Below, piece after piece: positions 9,009 to 18,139 of a stretch of 64,000 nt of DNA. A program made the translations under genes and the position numbers. The notes below the pieces were generated by a model. That model was given only the letters and a program-made list of their open reading frames with translations, did not search any database and was not told where the DNA came from. The first letter of the stretch is position 1, and each line of letters opens with the position of its first letter. The stretch is from Novosphingobium sp. SG751A (GTDB lineage Bacteria > Pseudomonadota > Alphaproteobacteria > Sphingomonadales > Sphingomonadaceae), in assembly GCF_013149295.1 (NCBI RefSeq), contig NZ_JABGCB010000024.1:1-64000 (forward strand), given 5' to 3'.

Positions 9009-10074
9009 CGATCTTGTCCTTCATGTCGATCTGGATTTGGGACTGGGCGCGCGCTTCGACCTCCGCATAATATTCGGTGAGGTCCATTTTCGAGAAATCG
9101 AGCGCCTGAAACTCTTCCGGAGTGAGGCCGCGGCAATAGGGCTGTTTGGGCGTTCCCCAACCCACGGCGTTGAACGATTGAAGCTGCGGTCGGCCCTGTT
9201 CCTGAATGATCCTGCCAAGTTTGGTGTTGAAGCAGCAATGGCCGACCGATTTTTGCAGGCAGATGCCCAGGATCTTCGAGCTGCAGTAGCTGCCGACTTC
9301 ATGGCACATGCCCGAACCCTTGAGCATGCCGACTTCCATGTCCTGGCTGTCGCAGCCCTGCAGCAGCACCTCGATCATGAAATTGATGGCAAGGCTGATG
9401 GCGATGGAGGTCGGATCGAGCCCGATGATAATCGCATTGGCGCCTGCGCCGGCGGCCTGGCTTGCTGTCGCGCCCACCTGAAACGCGGCATAGGCTGCCT
9501 TCATGCCGGTAAACACGCCCTTGGCGATGGCGATTTTGGTCGAGATCGATGAGATCGAGCCGCCCATGCCATCCTTGATGATCTTGCCGCGATCCTTGCA
9601 GCAGTTCTGGAAGGTGGTGAGCAGGCCCGCCGGACGGCAGCGCGCGGCGCGGCCCGCGAAGATCTCGATGGACCCGAGGCAATGGCCATCGGCATCGACC
9701 GAGCCATCGGCTTCAACGCCGGGATCATCGACGACCGGGTCGGTCTGGATGGGGTTGGCGCTGGTATCGATGCAGGCGTTGGGCGTGCAGGAAGCGGGGC
9801 CGCCCGCGGCGGGCGTGACGCAGGCATATTGCGATCCAAGCGGGCATTGCTGCGCGCCGTCTGGACTGGTGACGCAAGGCGTTTCTCCGATCGGGCACAT
9901 CCAGCCTCCACTTGCCGTCAGCTTGCAGCCAGCGGTTTCCCCTTCGTCGGCAGCATCGCCATTGCCGTTGAGATCGGCGGCGCACATCTGCTGGGCGCTG
10001 GCAATGCCGGGCATTCCAGCCGCGCCGCTGCAAAGCAGGGCCGCAAGGGTAAGGGAAAGCCGGCGACCGGTCAT
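8980..10074 (-). CDS. traN: TraN C-terminal half, separate Cys-rich protein
   Basis: A 364-residue secreted protein with its own signal peptide (RLSLTLAALLCSGAAGMPGIASAQ) and many Cys residues. The C-terminal block CSSKILGICLQKSVGHCCFN, followed by GRIIQEQGRPQL and YCRGLTPEEFQALDF, is the conserved end of TraN, the outer-membrane adhesin that stabilises mating pairs. In most F-like systems this block ends one long TraN polypeptide; here it is a free-standing gene that overlaps the upstream TraN-like gene by 4 bp (ATGA). A middle hydrophobic Gly/Ala-rich stretch (about residues 190-240) may span or enter a membrane. Confidence 0.85.
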   Translation of the reverse strand: MTGRRLSLTLAALLCSGAAGMPGIASAQQMCAADLNGNGDAADEGETAGCKLTASGGWMCPIGETPCVTSPDGAQQCPLGSQYACVTPAAGGPASCTPNACIDTSANPIQTDPVVDDPGVEADGSVDADGHCLGSIEIFAGRAARCRPAGLLTTFQNCCKDRGKIIKDGMGGSISSISTKIAIAKGVFTGMKAAYAAFQVGATASQAAGAGANAIIIGLDPTSIAISLAINFMIEVLLQGCDSQDMEVGMLKGSGMCHEVGSYCSSKILGICLQKSVGHCCFNTKLGRIIQEQGRPQLQSFNAVGWGTPKQPYCRGLTPEEFQALDFSKMDLTEYYAEVEARAQSQIQIDMKDKIDAYQQTISQ

Positions 10075-11999
10075 CGCACCGTCCCGGTGCAGATGAGGTC
10101 GGATCCGCCCAGACGCATCGACTGCATCATCACCACGGCCTCAGGGAAATCGTCGATGCAGCCGCAGCCCTGGACCAATTCCTCGCCATCGCCGACCGGA
10201 CAGACGTTGTTGTCCTGGCACGCATGGTAGAGATAATCCCAGCCGACCGGCGAATTCTGCTTGCTGCCGGTCACACCGTCGAGCGCAGCGGCGGTGTTTC
10301 CTTGCGCCTTTCTGGTCTTGCAGACAGGTTCGCAGGCATTGACGGTGCCGCGTTCCGGCAGGGCGAAATTACGGGTAGTGAGTGAGTAGCTGCCGTCATT
10401 GCCGGCTATACGATCAGCCAGCAATGTCTCGGTGGAATGATCGATGATATAGGCGCTGCGGCTGATGTCGGGATCAGCCATACCCTTGTCTATCGTGCAG
10501 CTGTAGCGCCGATCCTTTTCGAAGAAGTCGCGCGTCAGTCCTACCGAACAGGTGCTGGCGGTAACGACACGGGTCTGTGCGATCGGTTTAAGGCCGGTGT
10601 GAATGCCGTTCAAAACCGTTGTGACGCCATCGACTGTTTCGCCGCTCAGGCTGCAGGCGGCATTGGCAGCATAGCCGACGCAACCATCGACGAGATTTTC
10701 CGAGACGCGGCAGCTTGTGTCGAGGGTTGCGTCGATCTGGGCGAAGACTTCGCCATTGCCGCCCACCGCCACCCGCAGTTCGATATCGTGGTCGCCTTTG
10801 GTCAGCCATGGTTTGAGATCGAGATTGGCCCAGCCCGACCAGTTGGTCTTGCGATCGCAGCTGGTGGAAGGAACGCCGCTTCCGGTCCAATTAGCAGGAT
10901 CGGCAAAGACAAACTGCCCGTCGATCCATAGCTGGATCGAGTCGTCGAAACGATATTGGGTGAGCCGCACATCACTGAGGCGCTCGGGATCGCTGATGCG
11001 CAGCGTCATGTGATAACCGAACAGGCTGCAGCCAGCGCCATTAAGGCTGTTGTCGGCGGGCGACCCCATCATGAAGCTGATCTGATCGCTGTTGTAAGTT
11101 ACCTCGCCATAGCCCCCCGCGATCCGGGAAATGATGTCGCGCTGATCAGGACTGGAGAGCGTGATCTGGCGCTCGATTTTGCAGTTACGGGTCTCGATGA
11201 CCCGCGAGGTCGCGGCGGGCGAGGCCGAGAGCATCTGAAAAATCGAACTCGACGCTGCCGCAGAGCTCGCGTCACCGGCGATGGCGGTCGGGTTGGCACG
11301 GTAGGCGGTCTGCCCCAGGCTTGCGGAGGAAGCGCAGCTTGTGCTTTGCGCGCCGACATAGGAGATGACGGGCCCTTCGATCCTGGCCTGCGTGACGCCG
11401 TAGCGCGGATCGCTGGTGGTGAGCGCTGCCACCACACCGCCGCCAAGATCCTTGAGGACCGTCGGCAGATTGGCGAGCGCCAGCCCGTTGCCGCAACTGT
11501 TGTTGATGCAATAGCAACCCGCCAGATCACTCATGGCAACGGCTTCCAGTTTCGGCGCCTGCGCGGCATCGACCGCCCACCTGTAGAAATGACAATTGTT
11601 CCAAGTGCCCGTGTCGCAAGAAATGACGCCATTGGCGCAGATCCCTGAAACCGGCGCCGGCAGGGTGGCGCCGGCATCGAAGGTGCCATCAAGATTGGTG
11701 TCCCGGCTGATGCGAACCGCGGTGAGATCGCCGCTGGCCGAAGGCTGGGCCAGCACCTCAAGCAAGGTTGCGGTCTTCTGGCAGGCGATATCGGGGGTAA
11801 ATTGGCGGTTGGAATCCACCGTCGAAACCGGCTGCCCGCTCAGGCCCGGCGTCAGGTAGTTGCGGAGCAGCGCATCGCTTTCGCCAGACTTGGCGCGCGA
11901 GGCCTGCGCGGCGGCGCGGGCGCGATCTTGCGCGCTCTGCGCCGCGAGCGGCAGCGGCAGGGTGAGCGCCGCGATCAGCAGGATAGCCCGGTTCCTCAT
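10071..11999 (-). CDS. traN: TraN N-terminal half, mating-pair stabilisation protein
   Basis: A 642-residue secreted Cys-rich protein with a signal peptide (LLIAALTLPLPLAAQ). Blocks such as CYCINNSCGNGLALANLPTV and LKDLGGGVVAAL, and the later C-rich segments, resemble the N-terminal and central parts of large TraN proteins of the IncA/C and SXT type. The conserved TraN C-terminal block is absent and is encoded by the next gene, so TraN appears split. The start at 11999 opens the signal peptide and overlaps the previous stop as ATGA. The open frame to 12518 runs through two other genes and is not used. Confidence 0.83.
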   Translation of the reverse strand: MRNRAILLIAALTLPLPLAAQSAQDRARAAAQASRAKSGESDALLRNYLTPGLSGQPVSTVDSNRQFTPDIACQKTATLLEVLAQPSASGDLTAVRISRDTNLDGTFDAGATLPAPVSGICANGVISCDTGTWNNCHFYRWAVDAAQAPKLEAVAMSDLAGCYCINNSCGNGLALANLPTVLKDLGGGVVAALTTSDPRYGVTQARIEGPVISYVGAQSTSCASSASLGQTAYRANPTAIAGDASSAAASSSIFQMLSASPAATSRVIETRNCKIERQITLSSPDQRDIISRIAGGYGEVTYNSDQISFMMGSPADNSLNGAGCSLFGYHMTLRISDPERLSDVRLTQYRFDDSIQLWIDGQFVFADPANWTGSGVPSTSCDRKTNWSGWANLDLKPWLTKGDHDIELRVAVGGNGEVFAQIDATLDTSCRVSENLVDGCVGYAANAACSLSGETVDGVTTVLNGIHTGLKPIAQTRVVTASTCSVGLTRDFFEKDRRYSCTIDKGMADPDISRSAYIIDHSTETLLADRIAGNDGSYSLTTRNFALPERGTVNACEPVCKTRKAQGNTAAALDGVTGSKQNSPVGWDYLYHACQDNNVCPVGDGEELVQGCGCIDDFPEAVVMMQSMRLGGSDLICTGTVR

Positions 12000-12316
12000 G
12001 GCAGGATCTCCTGCGGGACCACCCGGCGCGAGCCGTCCGCCAGGCGGAACAGCAGGATCCGATTGTCTGGCGGTGGCAGAATCGCGTGGAACACGGCCTG
12101 TCCGTCGAAAACGGTCAGCGTGGCCACAATCGGGCGCCGAGGGGAGAGGAACCCGGCCCTGATGACTGCGGCCACGCCGACCGCCGAAGCGCTCCCATCG
12201 GGGGCAATGGGCGCTGCTCCTGCCGCAGGGAAATTGCCGGGGCCAACAGACTGACGGGTAGGCCATCGGTAAACCGGCTGCATTCCCATGCGGTATGGGG
12301 GAAACGACCGGCTCAT
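11996..12316 (-). CDS. Small hypothetical protein between traU and traN
   Basis: A 106-residue protein with no signal peptide or clear membrane segment. The C-terminal part (VATLTVFDGQAVFHAILPPPDNRILLFR) alternates hydrophobic and polar residues like a small beta-sheet domain. It overlaps traU and the first traN gene by 4 bp at each end, so it is very probably translated. F plasmids carry trbC at this place, but this product does not resemble TrbC, which lies further downstream. Function unknown. Confidence 0.65.
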   Translation of the reverse strand: MSRSFPPYRMGMQPVYRWPTRQSVGPGNFPAAGAAPIAPDGSASAVGVAAVIRAGFLSPRRPIVATLTVFDGQAVFHAILPPPDNRILLFRLADGSRRVVPQEILP

Positions 12317-13326
12317 GGCACCGCGATCCCGGCGCAGCAGATCGTTTTTTCGAAAAGCATGAACTGGGCATTGTCCTTGCCCGGCGCGTGTTTGGCGCTG
12401 GTCCACAGGGAGCCTGGCCGCCCGACATTGACGCACTGGCCGCCCTTGACGGGTTCCATGAGCTGGAGCTTGTAGCGGCTCTTGCTCCAGATCGGTTGCG
12501 GAATGAAGGAACAGCCATCCGCAGAGCTGATGGTGAGCGAGCCCAGCCGCCCCATCATAAAGATGCCGCGCGCGGCAAGGCCGGCCCAGGCCTCGACGCT
12601 GTCGTCGAAATGGATGTCGCCGGCAATCGGATAGGTCGAGCCCCAGGAACCCATGCACCAGAACAGAGGATCGACGACCTTGCCTGCTGCAGCGGCTGCG
12701 CTGTCGCTCATACAGGCAAGGCCCGCCGCAGGGTTACCGAAAAGAATGGCTTCGGGCTGGATGATCGCGCTCAGCGTTGCCGATTGCCAGGTCGAGAGCA
12801 CCTCGGTGATCAGTGCGACATCGAAACCATCGTCCTCAAAACAGGGAAGGTCGGTGAACATGTCGAGCATCTTCCAGACCGGCGAGATGTAATAATGCAT
12901 CTGGGCAAACATCTTGCGCGTGTTGGTGCCGTCGGCGATGGAGGACTGGCTGCCCTGCAGCCTGCCATGCGTGGAGAGAATATCGGCGCCGAGCGCCATC
13001 ATGCAGCCCGGCTCTGTCACCACATCGACCATCCGGTTGGGCGACCAGAAGCTGACCTTGACGCCAAACCAGAACGTTACGCCCTTGCGGCAGGCGCACA
13101 AAGGTTTCGAGACCGATTGCGCATCGAGAGCCTTGCCCAGCGGATCATGCGGGCCGATCCTGACCCCGCCGATGGTGATAGGGAAGATGCAGGACCAGCG
13201 CACTTTGGTGATCGGATTGAAGATCGTGCCTGCCTCGCATTTGGAGGCGTGGGCGGGCGAGGCAACGGCAAGCGTCAGGCAGGTCGCGGCGAGGGCGAGC
13301 GCTTTGGGCAGGGAAAGGCCTTTCAT
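12313..13326 (-). CDS. traU: Conjugal transfer pilus assembly protein TraU
   Basis: A 337-residue periplasmic protein with signal peptide (ALALAATCLTLAVASPAHAS) followed by KCEAGTIFNPITKVRWSCIF and many conserved Cys residues (CACRKG, CFEDDGFDV, CMGSWGSTYPIAG). These blocks are typical of TraU, which F-type systems need mainly for DNA transfer and mating-pair stability. The start at 13326 begins the signal peptide and overlaps the traW stop by 4 bp. The downstream gene also overlaps by 4 bp. Confidence 0.93.
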   Translation of the reverse strand: MKGLSLPKALALAATCLTLAVASPAHASKCEAGTIFNPITKVRWSCIFPITIGGVRIGPHDPLGKALDAQSVSKPLCACRKGVTFWFGVKVSFWSPNRMVDVVTEPGCMMALGADILSTHGRLQGSQSSIADGTNTRKMFAQMHYYISPVWKMLDMFTDLPCFEDDGFDVALITEVLSTWQSATLSAIIQPEAILFGNPAAGLACMSDSAAAAAGKVVDPLFWCMGSWGSTYPIAGDIHFDDSVEAWAGLAARGIFMMGRLGSLTISSADGCSFIPQPIWSKSRYKLQLMEPVKGGQCVNVGRPGSLWTSAKHAPGKDNAQFMLFEKTICCAGIAVP

Positions 13327-13973
13327 CGGGAAGCCCTCCGTGTGGTTTTTGATGCATCCACTTCGGTCAGCACCAGGTGCTGTCCCGATTGCGCGACGAT
13401 CACCGGGGCGACGGTCAACCCAAGCCGGGTCTTGATGCGTTCCTCGAGCAGGAAAATCGGGCGTTTCAGCCGCTCGCTGGCCGTAATCGGATCGGTATCG
13501 CCGGGGGCACCAGCCGCGATCAGGATGAAGTCGGACGGGCCAGCGTTGCGCATCGCCCAATCGAGTTCAGTGGGATGAACGATCACCAGCCGCTGCGGCA
13601 GCGATACATAGGCGAGCGGGTTGAAAGTGGTGCCTTTGGCGTAAAGCAGTCGCCCATCAGGCAGCTGAATGTCGGAATCGAGCGTGTAAAAGGGAACCAC
13701 ACTGCGCTCACGGTCGATCCGAGCCTTTCCCAGAGACGCAGGTTTTATGGCCGACCAGCCCGAGCGGGGGCCAAAGGCGGCTTTCATGTCGGGCATATGG
13801 GCGCTCCGGCCTTCGATCTCGGTCAGCGCATCCGGCTCAGCGATCGGCCATGTGCGTCCGATGGTGGATGTATCGGCGCGGACGGCCGTCGGCGCCATCA
13901 GGGCGGCGAGGAGCATCGCCAGCGCCGAAACCTCACTGCGACGATCAGGGAAGGATGGGGGGCTAGCGCGCAT
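13323..13973 (-). CDS. traW: Conjugal transfer pilus assembly protein TraW
   Basis: A 216-residue periplasmic protein with a signal peptide (ALAMLLAALMAPTAVRADT). STIGRTWPIAEPDAL and the later YAKGTTFNPLAYVSLPQRLV and FNPLA-type motif are diagnostic of TraW, the partner of TrbC in pilus assembly. The start at 13973 is preferred; a frame extension to 14048 would overlap the upstream gene further. The gene overlaps the upstream small membrane-protein gene by 11 bp and traU by 4 bp. Confidence 0.92.
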   Translation of the reverse strand: MRASPPSFPDRRSEVSALAMLLAALMAPTAVRADTSTIGRTWPIAEPDALTEIEGRSAHMPDMKAAFGPRSGWSAIKPASLGKARIDRERSVVPFYTLDSDIQLPDGRLLYAKGTTFNPLAYVSLPQRLVIVHPTELDWAMRNAGPSDFILIAAGAPGDTDPITASERLKRPIFLLEERIKTRLGLTVAPVIVAQSGQHLVLTEVDASKTTRRASR

Positions 13974-14199
13974 GACGGCGCCTCCACCAGCGCTCACCCG
14001 TTTGCGGCTTCTCACCGGCAATAGCGGCGACCAAAGCGGCAAGCGCAAGCAGGCCGGTCACCGCGACCAGCATCCGGAACAGGCTGGGGACAGCAGGCAG
14101 ATGCCAGGCCATCAGCGATTGCATCAGCAGCAAGCCCTGGCTGCCCACGATCAGCCGGATCGGTCTTGGCGCCGGCGTTGAAGAAAAGATGCCGTTCAT
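13963..14199 (-). CDS. Small single-span membrane protein of the tra operon
   Basis: A 78-residue protein with one strong hydrophobic segment (about residues 43-62, LVAVTGLLALAALVAAIAG), a weaker one before it, and an Arg-rich C-terminus (RWWRRRHAR), which predicts a cytoplasmic tail. In F the gene in front of traW is trbI, also a small membrane protein, but I see no clear sequence match. It overlaps its upstream neighbour by 4 bp (ATGA) and traW by 11 bp. Function unknown. Confidence 0.6.
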   Translation of the reverse strand: MNGIFSSTPAPRPIRLIVGSQGLLLMQSLMAWHLPAVPSLFRMLVAVTGLLALAALVAAIAGEKPQTGERWWRRRHAR

Positions 14200-14606
14200 G
14201 GCTTTCCTCCCTCCGCAGGTCGCGGGGCCGGCCATGGCATGCCAACATAGAAGTTCACGGCCATCTGGCTGAAGACCGGCACCATATAGACCAGGCCGAC
14301 CCAGACCGCGCAGGCGATAAAGAAGCCGCCAAACCAGATGGCCGGAAAGATCAATGGCGCGACGCCGCAGCAGGTCTGTACAATCGTGCCGACAAGCGGG
14401 ACGTGTTCGGCGTCACGGAGCATCTTTGCGATGAGGCCATCGGCCACTTCAAGATCACGGTTCAACCGATCGTTCTCGTCTCGCAGGAACCCGACGAGCC
14501 GAACAAGATAGTCCTGCGTGCCTTCGCCGGGGTGACGGCAGCATCTGCCGATGAGGGCAAGATCATCGATCAGTGCGGGCGTTATGGTTTTGGTGGTGCC
14601 GGTCAT
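14196..14606 (-). CDS. Small membrane protein of the tra operon
   Basis: A 136-residue protein. The N-terminal half is polar and probably helical (DYLVRLVGFLRDENDRLNRDLEVADGL), and the C-terminal half has a long hydrophobic stretch (about residues 75-115) that could form two membrane spans. It contains two adjacent CC pairs. It overlaps the genes on both sides by 4 bp. No family recognised; its place between traC and traW suggests an accessory role in the transfer machine. Confidence 0.6.
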   Translation of the reverse strand: MTGTTKTITPALIDDLALIGRCCRHPGEGTQDYLVRLVGFLRDENDRLNRDLEVADGLIAKMLRDAEHVPLVGTIVQTCCGVAPLIFPAIWFGGFFIACAVWVGLVYMVPVFSQMAVNFYVGMPWPAPRPAEGGKP

Positions 14607-14932
14607 TTCGACCTCCACTGACGAAAGCGGGACGCCGCGATGCCGCAGGCCGCCGAAACCCCGATCAGCAAAAGGCCGCTGGCAAAACAGGCCGCTGCAA
14701 CGATGGTCCCGGCGCGCAGAACCTCGAGCCCGGGGCGGCCAAGCACCAGGCCTCCGGCGATGACCAAGCCGCCCATGATGAACGTCTCGATGATCATCAG
14801 GCGAAGGCGCCATTGGAAGGCTTGGCTCTGCGCGCGCTCGGCCACCCTCTGTTCGATCATTGCCTCGATATCCGGGTTCCTGATCCAGTCGAGCTTCAAC
14901 GGATCGGTATGGTCAACGTGATGGCGTGTCAT
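14603..14932 (-). CDS. Two-span membrane protein downstream of traC
   Basis: A 109-residue protein with a polar N-terminus (LDWIRNPDIEAMIEQRVAERAQ) and two hydrophobic helices (about residues 43-65 and 72-97). The ATG at 14930-14932 lies inside the 3' end of traC, giving a 20-bp overlap, and the stop overlaps the next gene by 4 bp. Function unknown; probably part of the same translation-coupled set of small membrane proteins that follows traC. Confidence 0.6.
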   Translation of the reverse strand: MTRHHVDHTDPLKLDWIRNPDIEAMIEQRVAERAQSQAFQWRLRLMIIETFIMGGLVIAGGLVLGRPGLEVLRAGTIVAAACFASGLLLIGVSAACGIAASRFRQWRSK

Positions 14933-17444
14933 ACGGACCTCCCATGGGATGAGAGGGGCCAAACACGTCCTGCGGATCGACGCCTGCCAGTTCGCACACC
15001 GCTTCAAGCGGGCTGCGTCCGGCGCGGACCAAAGCCTCGAAGGCAGCCACCTCATTGGGGGCCGAGGTGTTGATCCAGTAACTGAAAGGATCGACGACCA
15101 GTCGTGCGATGCCCAGACCCAGCGGGCTGTCGATGAACACCTCGGAATAATGAGGCTTGGCGTTGCGGACCGATTTCAGGAGATCGAGGACGAAGCCCGA
15201 ATAATCGAGGATCTTGTTGTCGACCGCCTTGTCATAGGTTGAGCCCTGAAGCAGGAATTTAGTCGCGGCATTTTCGAGGATCACCTGTCCGGTGCCGCCA
15301 AAAAGCGTCAGGTCATTCATGCTCTGGAGCACGATGCCGAAGCTGCCCTGATATTTGCGGGCGCGGCGATAGCCTTGCCCGAAGGCTTCAGCGAGCCGTG
15401 AAAGATCCTGCCCGTCGCTGCGGGTCATGAATTGCGCGGCCTCGTCGCATAGGACGAAGCGGGGCTTGTCGCGGGCCGAAAGGTACAGCTCCTGAGTGAC
15501 CGCGTTCACCACCACCATCACGATCACGTTGAAAAGATCGGGCAGGGCTTTGAGGCGCTCGAGTTCGAGCACGACGAATTCATCGCGGGAAATGTCGAAG
15601 GTCGAAGGCCCGTTGAAGAAATGGCCATACGCCCCGTCCGACCCGAAATCGCGGAGATTGAAGGCCAGTTCGCGCGCCACCGGCACGAGATGATCGACGC
15701 GGTCGAGATCGGAACTGGTGTTCTCGGGATAGCGTCCAAGCCATGCCCGCACCGCGTCGATGCCATCCTCGCCGCGCCCGCTATCGACAGTCCATTGCAC
15801 CGCCGATTTGAGCAGATTCCATTCCGAGGTGGTGACGGGCTTGCGGGTCGAGGCATTGGCCATTTCCGCAACGATGGCGACGGCCATCGCAATGGCGGAC
15901 TGCTTGTCCTCGCCATCCAGCGCCAGTCCCATGTCGAAGGGATTGAGGACCAGCCTTTCCTCGCCGATGTCGATATAGCGGCCCGAGCAAAGCGTGCAGA
16001 GTTTGCGATAGGACCCGCCGATATCAATGATGCGAATGAGCGCGCCTTGGGCGTAATATTGCTGGCACAGGTTGTTGAGCAGGAAGCTTTTGCCCGCGCC
16101 GGATTCGGCTGAAACGATGAAATTGTAATTGTTGATGCGCGGATCGAAGAGGTCGAGCGTGACGAGCTGGCCTTTGCGCCCGACATAGAGCAGGGCAGGG
16201 CGCCCGCCCCCGCGAAAATCGGTCTGGACCGGGGCCATCAGCGACGCGGCTTTGACCGGCATGCGAAAATCGCGTTCCAGCAGCTTGAGCGTGCGCTTTT
16301 CCGGGTAAAGGCCGAAGGGCAGACTGGCGGCGAGCAGGACGGGGAGGAGATAGCTTTCTTCCTGCACCATGAAGGGCAGGGGTTCTGATTCCCACAGTCG
16401 CTTGGCGCGGGCGGCCATCTCGCGGGCCTGCGCGCTGTCGCGACCGAACACCCACATGGTCGGGATCACCGAGACAAAACGGCTGTTTGAAGCCTCGTCG
16501 AGGATCCAGCCGATTTCCTCGATCTGCTTGCCGACCTCGACCGCAAAGCTGCCGGCGGCCTTTTGCGCGGAGAGAATTTGCGCGCGCTTATGAATTTCGA
16601 ACTGGGAATGATCGAACATGACGGTCAGGCAATAGAGGAAGGGGCCGCCGATCTGATCGCTGTCCTCGGCGCTTCCGCGCATCCCGCCCATGAGACGGTT
16701 GGCGCGCTCGGCAGTGATCCTTCGTGCGGGCGCCTTGGGGGTGAGGCAGCGCGCCACCTGATTGCCGAGAAAGACTTCGGGTCCCTCGAAACAAAGATCG
16801 GGCCCTGCCTCAATGATCTGGCGCGCAATGGGCGGGGCAGGCATGCCGCCGACGCTCTCTCCCAGAAACACGCCCGGAGCGGGAGTAAAGACGCCGTTAA
16901 AGATGCGCCGGTAAAAACTCACCATCTCTTCGGGCGCCAGACGCCGGATCCCCATCTTGGCGAGTTGCTCTTCAACCTGACGGCGCAGATCCGCGCCGAG
17001 CTTCACCCTCGTCTTGATCGCGAGGAACAGACGGAAATCGCGGACGGGAATGCCATGGAGGGCATCGAGCCCGTTGGTGCCGGCGCGCAGATAATCGGCC
17101 ATCCGCCGCGCGGAGGCCTGGACCAGCGGGTCGGGCCGGAATTTGAGATCAAGATAGGCATCAAGCGCCGGGTCGATCAGCGGGTCGGCGAAGGTGATGA
17201 GCTGGAGGACGGTGCCTTCGGGGAAATAGACGTTGAGCAGGCCCTGCAGCGCCTGACTGACATGGGCGAACATATAGGCGGAAGGAACCAGTTCCCATGC
17301 CTGCCCCCAGCCATCATCGATGCAAAGGAAGGCTTCCTCCTCCTCGACCCAGGCGACCATCGGCAGGAAATCGGAATAAGCATCGCGCTCGACAGCGGCG
17401 CGCAGACGGCGGACTGTCAGGCCCGGGCGACCCGCCGCGCTCAC
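14913..17444 (-). CDS. traC: Conjugal transfer ATPase TraC (VirB4 family)
   Basis: An 843-residue cytoplasmic ATPase that powers pilus assembly. The Walker A motif SAESGAGKSFLL is at about residues 445-455 and the Walker B motif RFVLCDEAAQF at about residue 665. The N-terminal TraC domain shows VEEEEAFLCIDDGWGQAWEL near residue 35. Size and layout match TraC of F-type systems. The start is read as GTG at 17442-17444, forming a GTGA overlap with the traV stop. Confidence 0.96.
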   Translation of the reverse strand: MSAAGRPGLTVRRLRAAVERDAYSDFLPMVAWVEEEEAFLCIDDGWGQAWELVPSAYMFAHVSQALQGLLNVYFPEGTVLQLITFADPLIDPALDAYLDLKFRPDPLVQASARRMADYLRAGTNGLDALHGIPVRDFRLFLAIKTRVKLGADLRRQVEEQLAKMGIRRLAPEEMVSFYRRIFNGVFTPAPGVFLGESVGGMPAPPIARQIIEAGPDLCFEGPEVFLGNQVARCLTPKAPARRITAERANRLMGGMRGSAEDSDQIGGPFLYCLTVMFDHSQFEIHKRAQILSAQKAAGSFAVEVGKQIEEIGWILDEASNSRFVSVIPTMWVFGRDSAQAREMAARAKRLWESEPLPFMVQEESYLLPVLLAASLPFGLYPEKRTLKLLERDFRMPVKAASLMAPVQTDFRGGGRPALLYVGRKGQLVTLDLFDPRINNYNFIVSAESGAGKSFLLNNLCQQYYAQGALIRIIDIGGSYRKLCTLCSGRYIDIGEERLVLNPFDMGLALDGEDKQSAIAMAVAIVAEMANASTRKPVTTSEWNLLKSAVQWTVDSGRGEDGIDAVRAWLGRYPENTSSDLDRVDHLVPVARELAFNLRDFGSDGAYGHFFNGPSTFDISRDEFVVLELERLKALPDLFNVIVMVVVNAVTQELYLSARDKPRFVLCDEAAQFMTRSDGQDLSRLAEAFGQGYRRARKYQGSFGIVLQSMNDLTLFGGTGQVILENAATKFLLQGSTYDKAVDNKILDYSGFVLDLLKSVRNAKPHYSEVFIDSPLGLGIARLVVDPFSYWINTSAPNEVAAFEALVRAGRSPLEAVCELAGVDPQDVFGPSHPMGGPYDTPSR

Positions 17445-18139
17445 TGGCGGGGCTCCGTCAGAAGGGCAGAAGCCTCTTTAGCATCCTGCCGCGCCTCTTC
17501 TGGCAAGGCATCCTTGTCCCGCATCGAGCGGAGGACGTGAGGGGTTGGCGCGTGTCCGCCAGGCTCGACCAGATAATCGCCGACCACCCAGGCGGGCCGA
17601 TCGATGATCGAATAGATATAGCGCGCCATATAGAGCCGGTCGGGCCGCTGCCGATCAGCATAGGGCAGAATGAGCGTGCGCAGCGTGCGTGAGGGTTTCA
17701 GCATCGGGGTGGAATTTCCGACCGCCAGTCCGCTTGTGTCAGCGGACCCGGGCTTTGCCGGCACAGTGGTTACGCCCTGTTCGGGCCTCTTGGGCTTGCC
17801 AGACAGGTTCATTGACTTGTCCGGCATCTGCTCCTTGACCGTGGCGGAGACGGCCATTGCAGTCTGGTCAGGCACCAGAAGCTTCCGGTCGTTGGTGACT
17901 GCCGGATCGGATTTCGAGGGGCGACCGGCTACCGCATCGGCCCAGGCCTTTTCGGGATGAATGCATTGGCCGTGGTCACTGTTCTTGCAGGAGAACTTCT
18001 CGCTGTAAGGTGACATCATCGAGCCTAAGGCAGCGCAGCCCGAGAGCGCGAAGAGCGGCAGACTCCGCAGGATCTGGCGGCAGGGCTGCATGAGGGGATG
18101 AGGCTGGATCATCATGCTGTCTCCGGTTGAGGCGCGCAT
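17441..18139 (-). CDS. traV: Conjugal transfer outer-membrane lipoprotein TraV
   Basis: A 232-residue lipoprotein. A basic and hydrophobic N-terminus leads to the lipobox LSGC (SLPLFALSGCAALGSMMSPY), then a Cys-containing stretch (SCKNSDHGQCIHPEKAW), as in TraV, which forms the outer-membrane core with TraK and TraB. The C-terminal part (TLILPYADRQRPDRLYMARYIYSI) also fits the family. The annotated ATG at 18139 overlaps the traB stop by one base; an internal ATG nine codons later (MIQPHP) is an alternative closer to the lipobox. Confidence 0.88.
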   Translation of the reverse strand: MRASTGDSMMIQPHPLMQPCRQILRSLPLFALSGCAALGSMMSPYSEKFSCKNSDHGQCIHPEKAWADAVAGRPSKSDPAVTNDRKLLVPDQTAMAVSATVKEQMPDKSMNLSGKPKRPEQGVTTVPAKPGSADTSGLAVGNSTPMLKPSRTLRTLILPYADRQRPDRLYMARYIYSIIDRPAWVVGDYLVEPGGHAPTPHVLRSMRDKDALPEEARQDAKEASALLTEPRQ

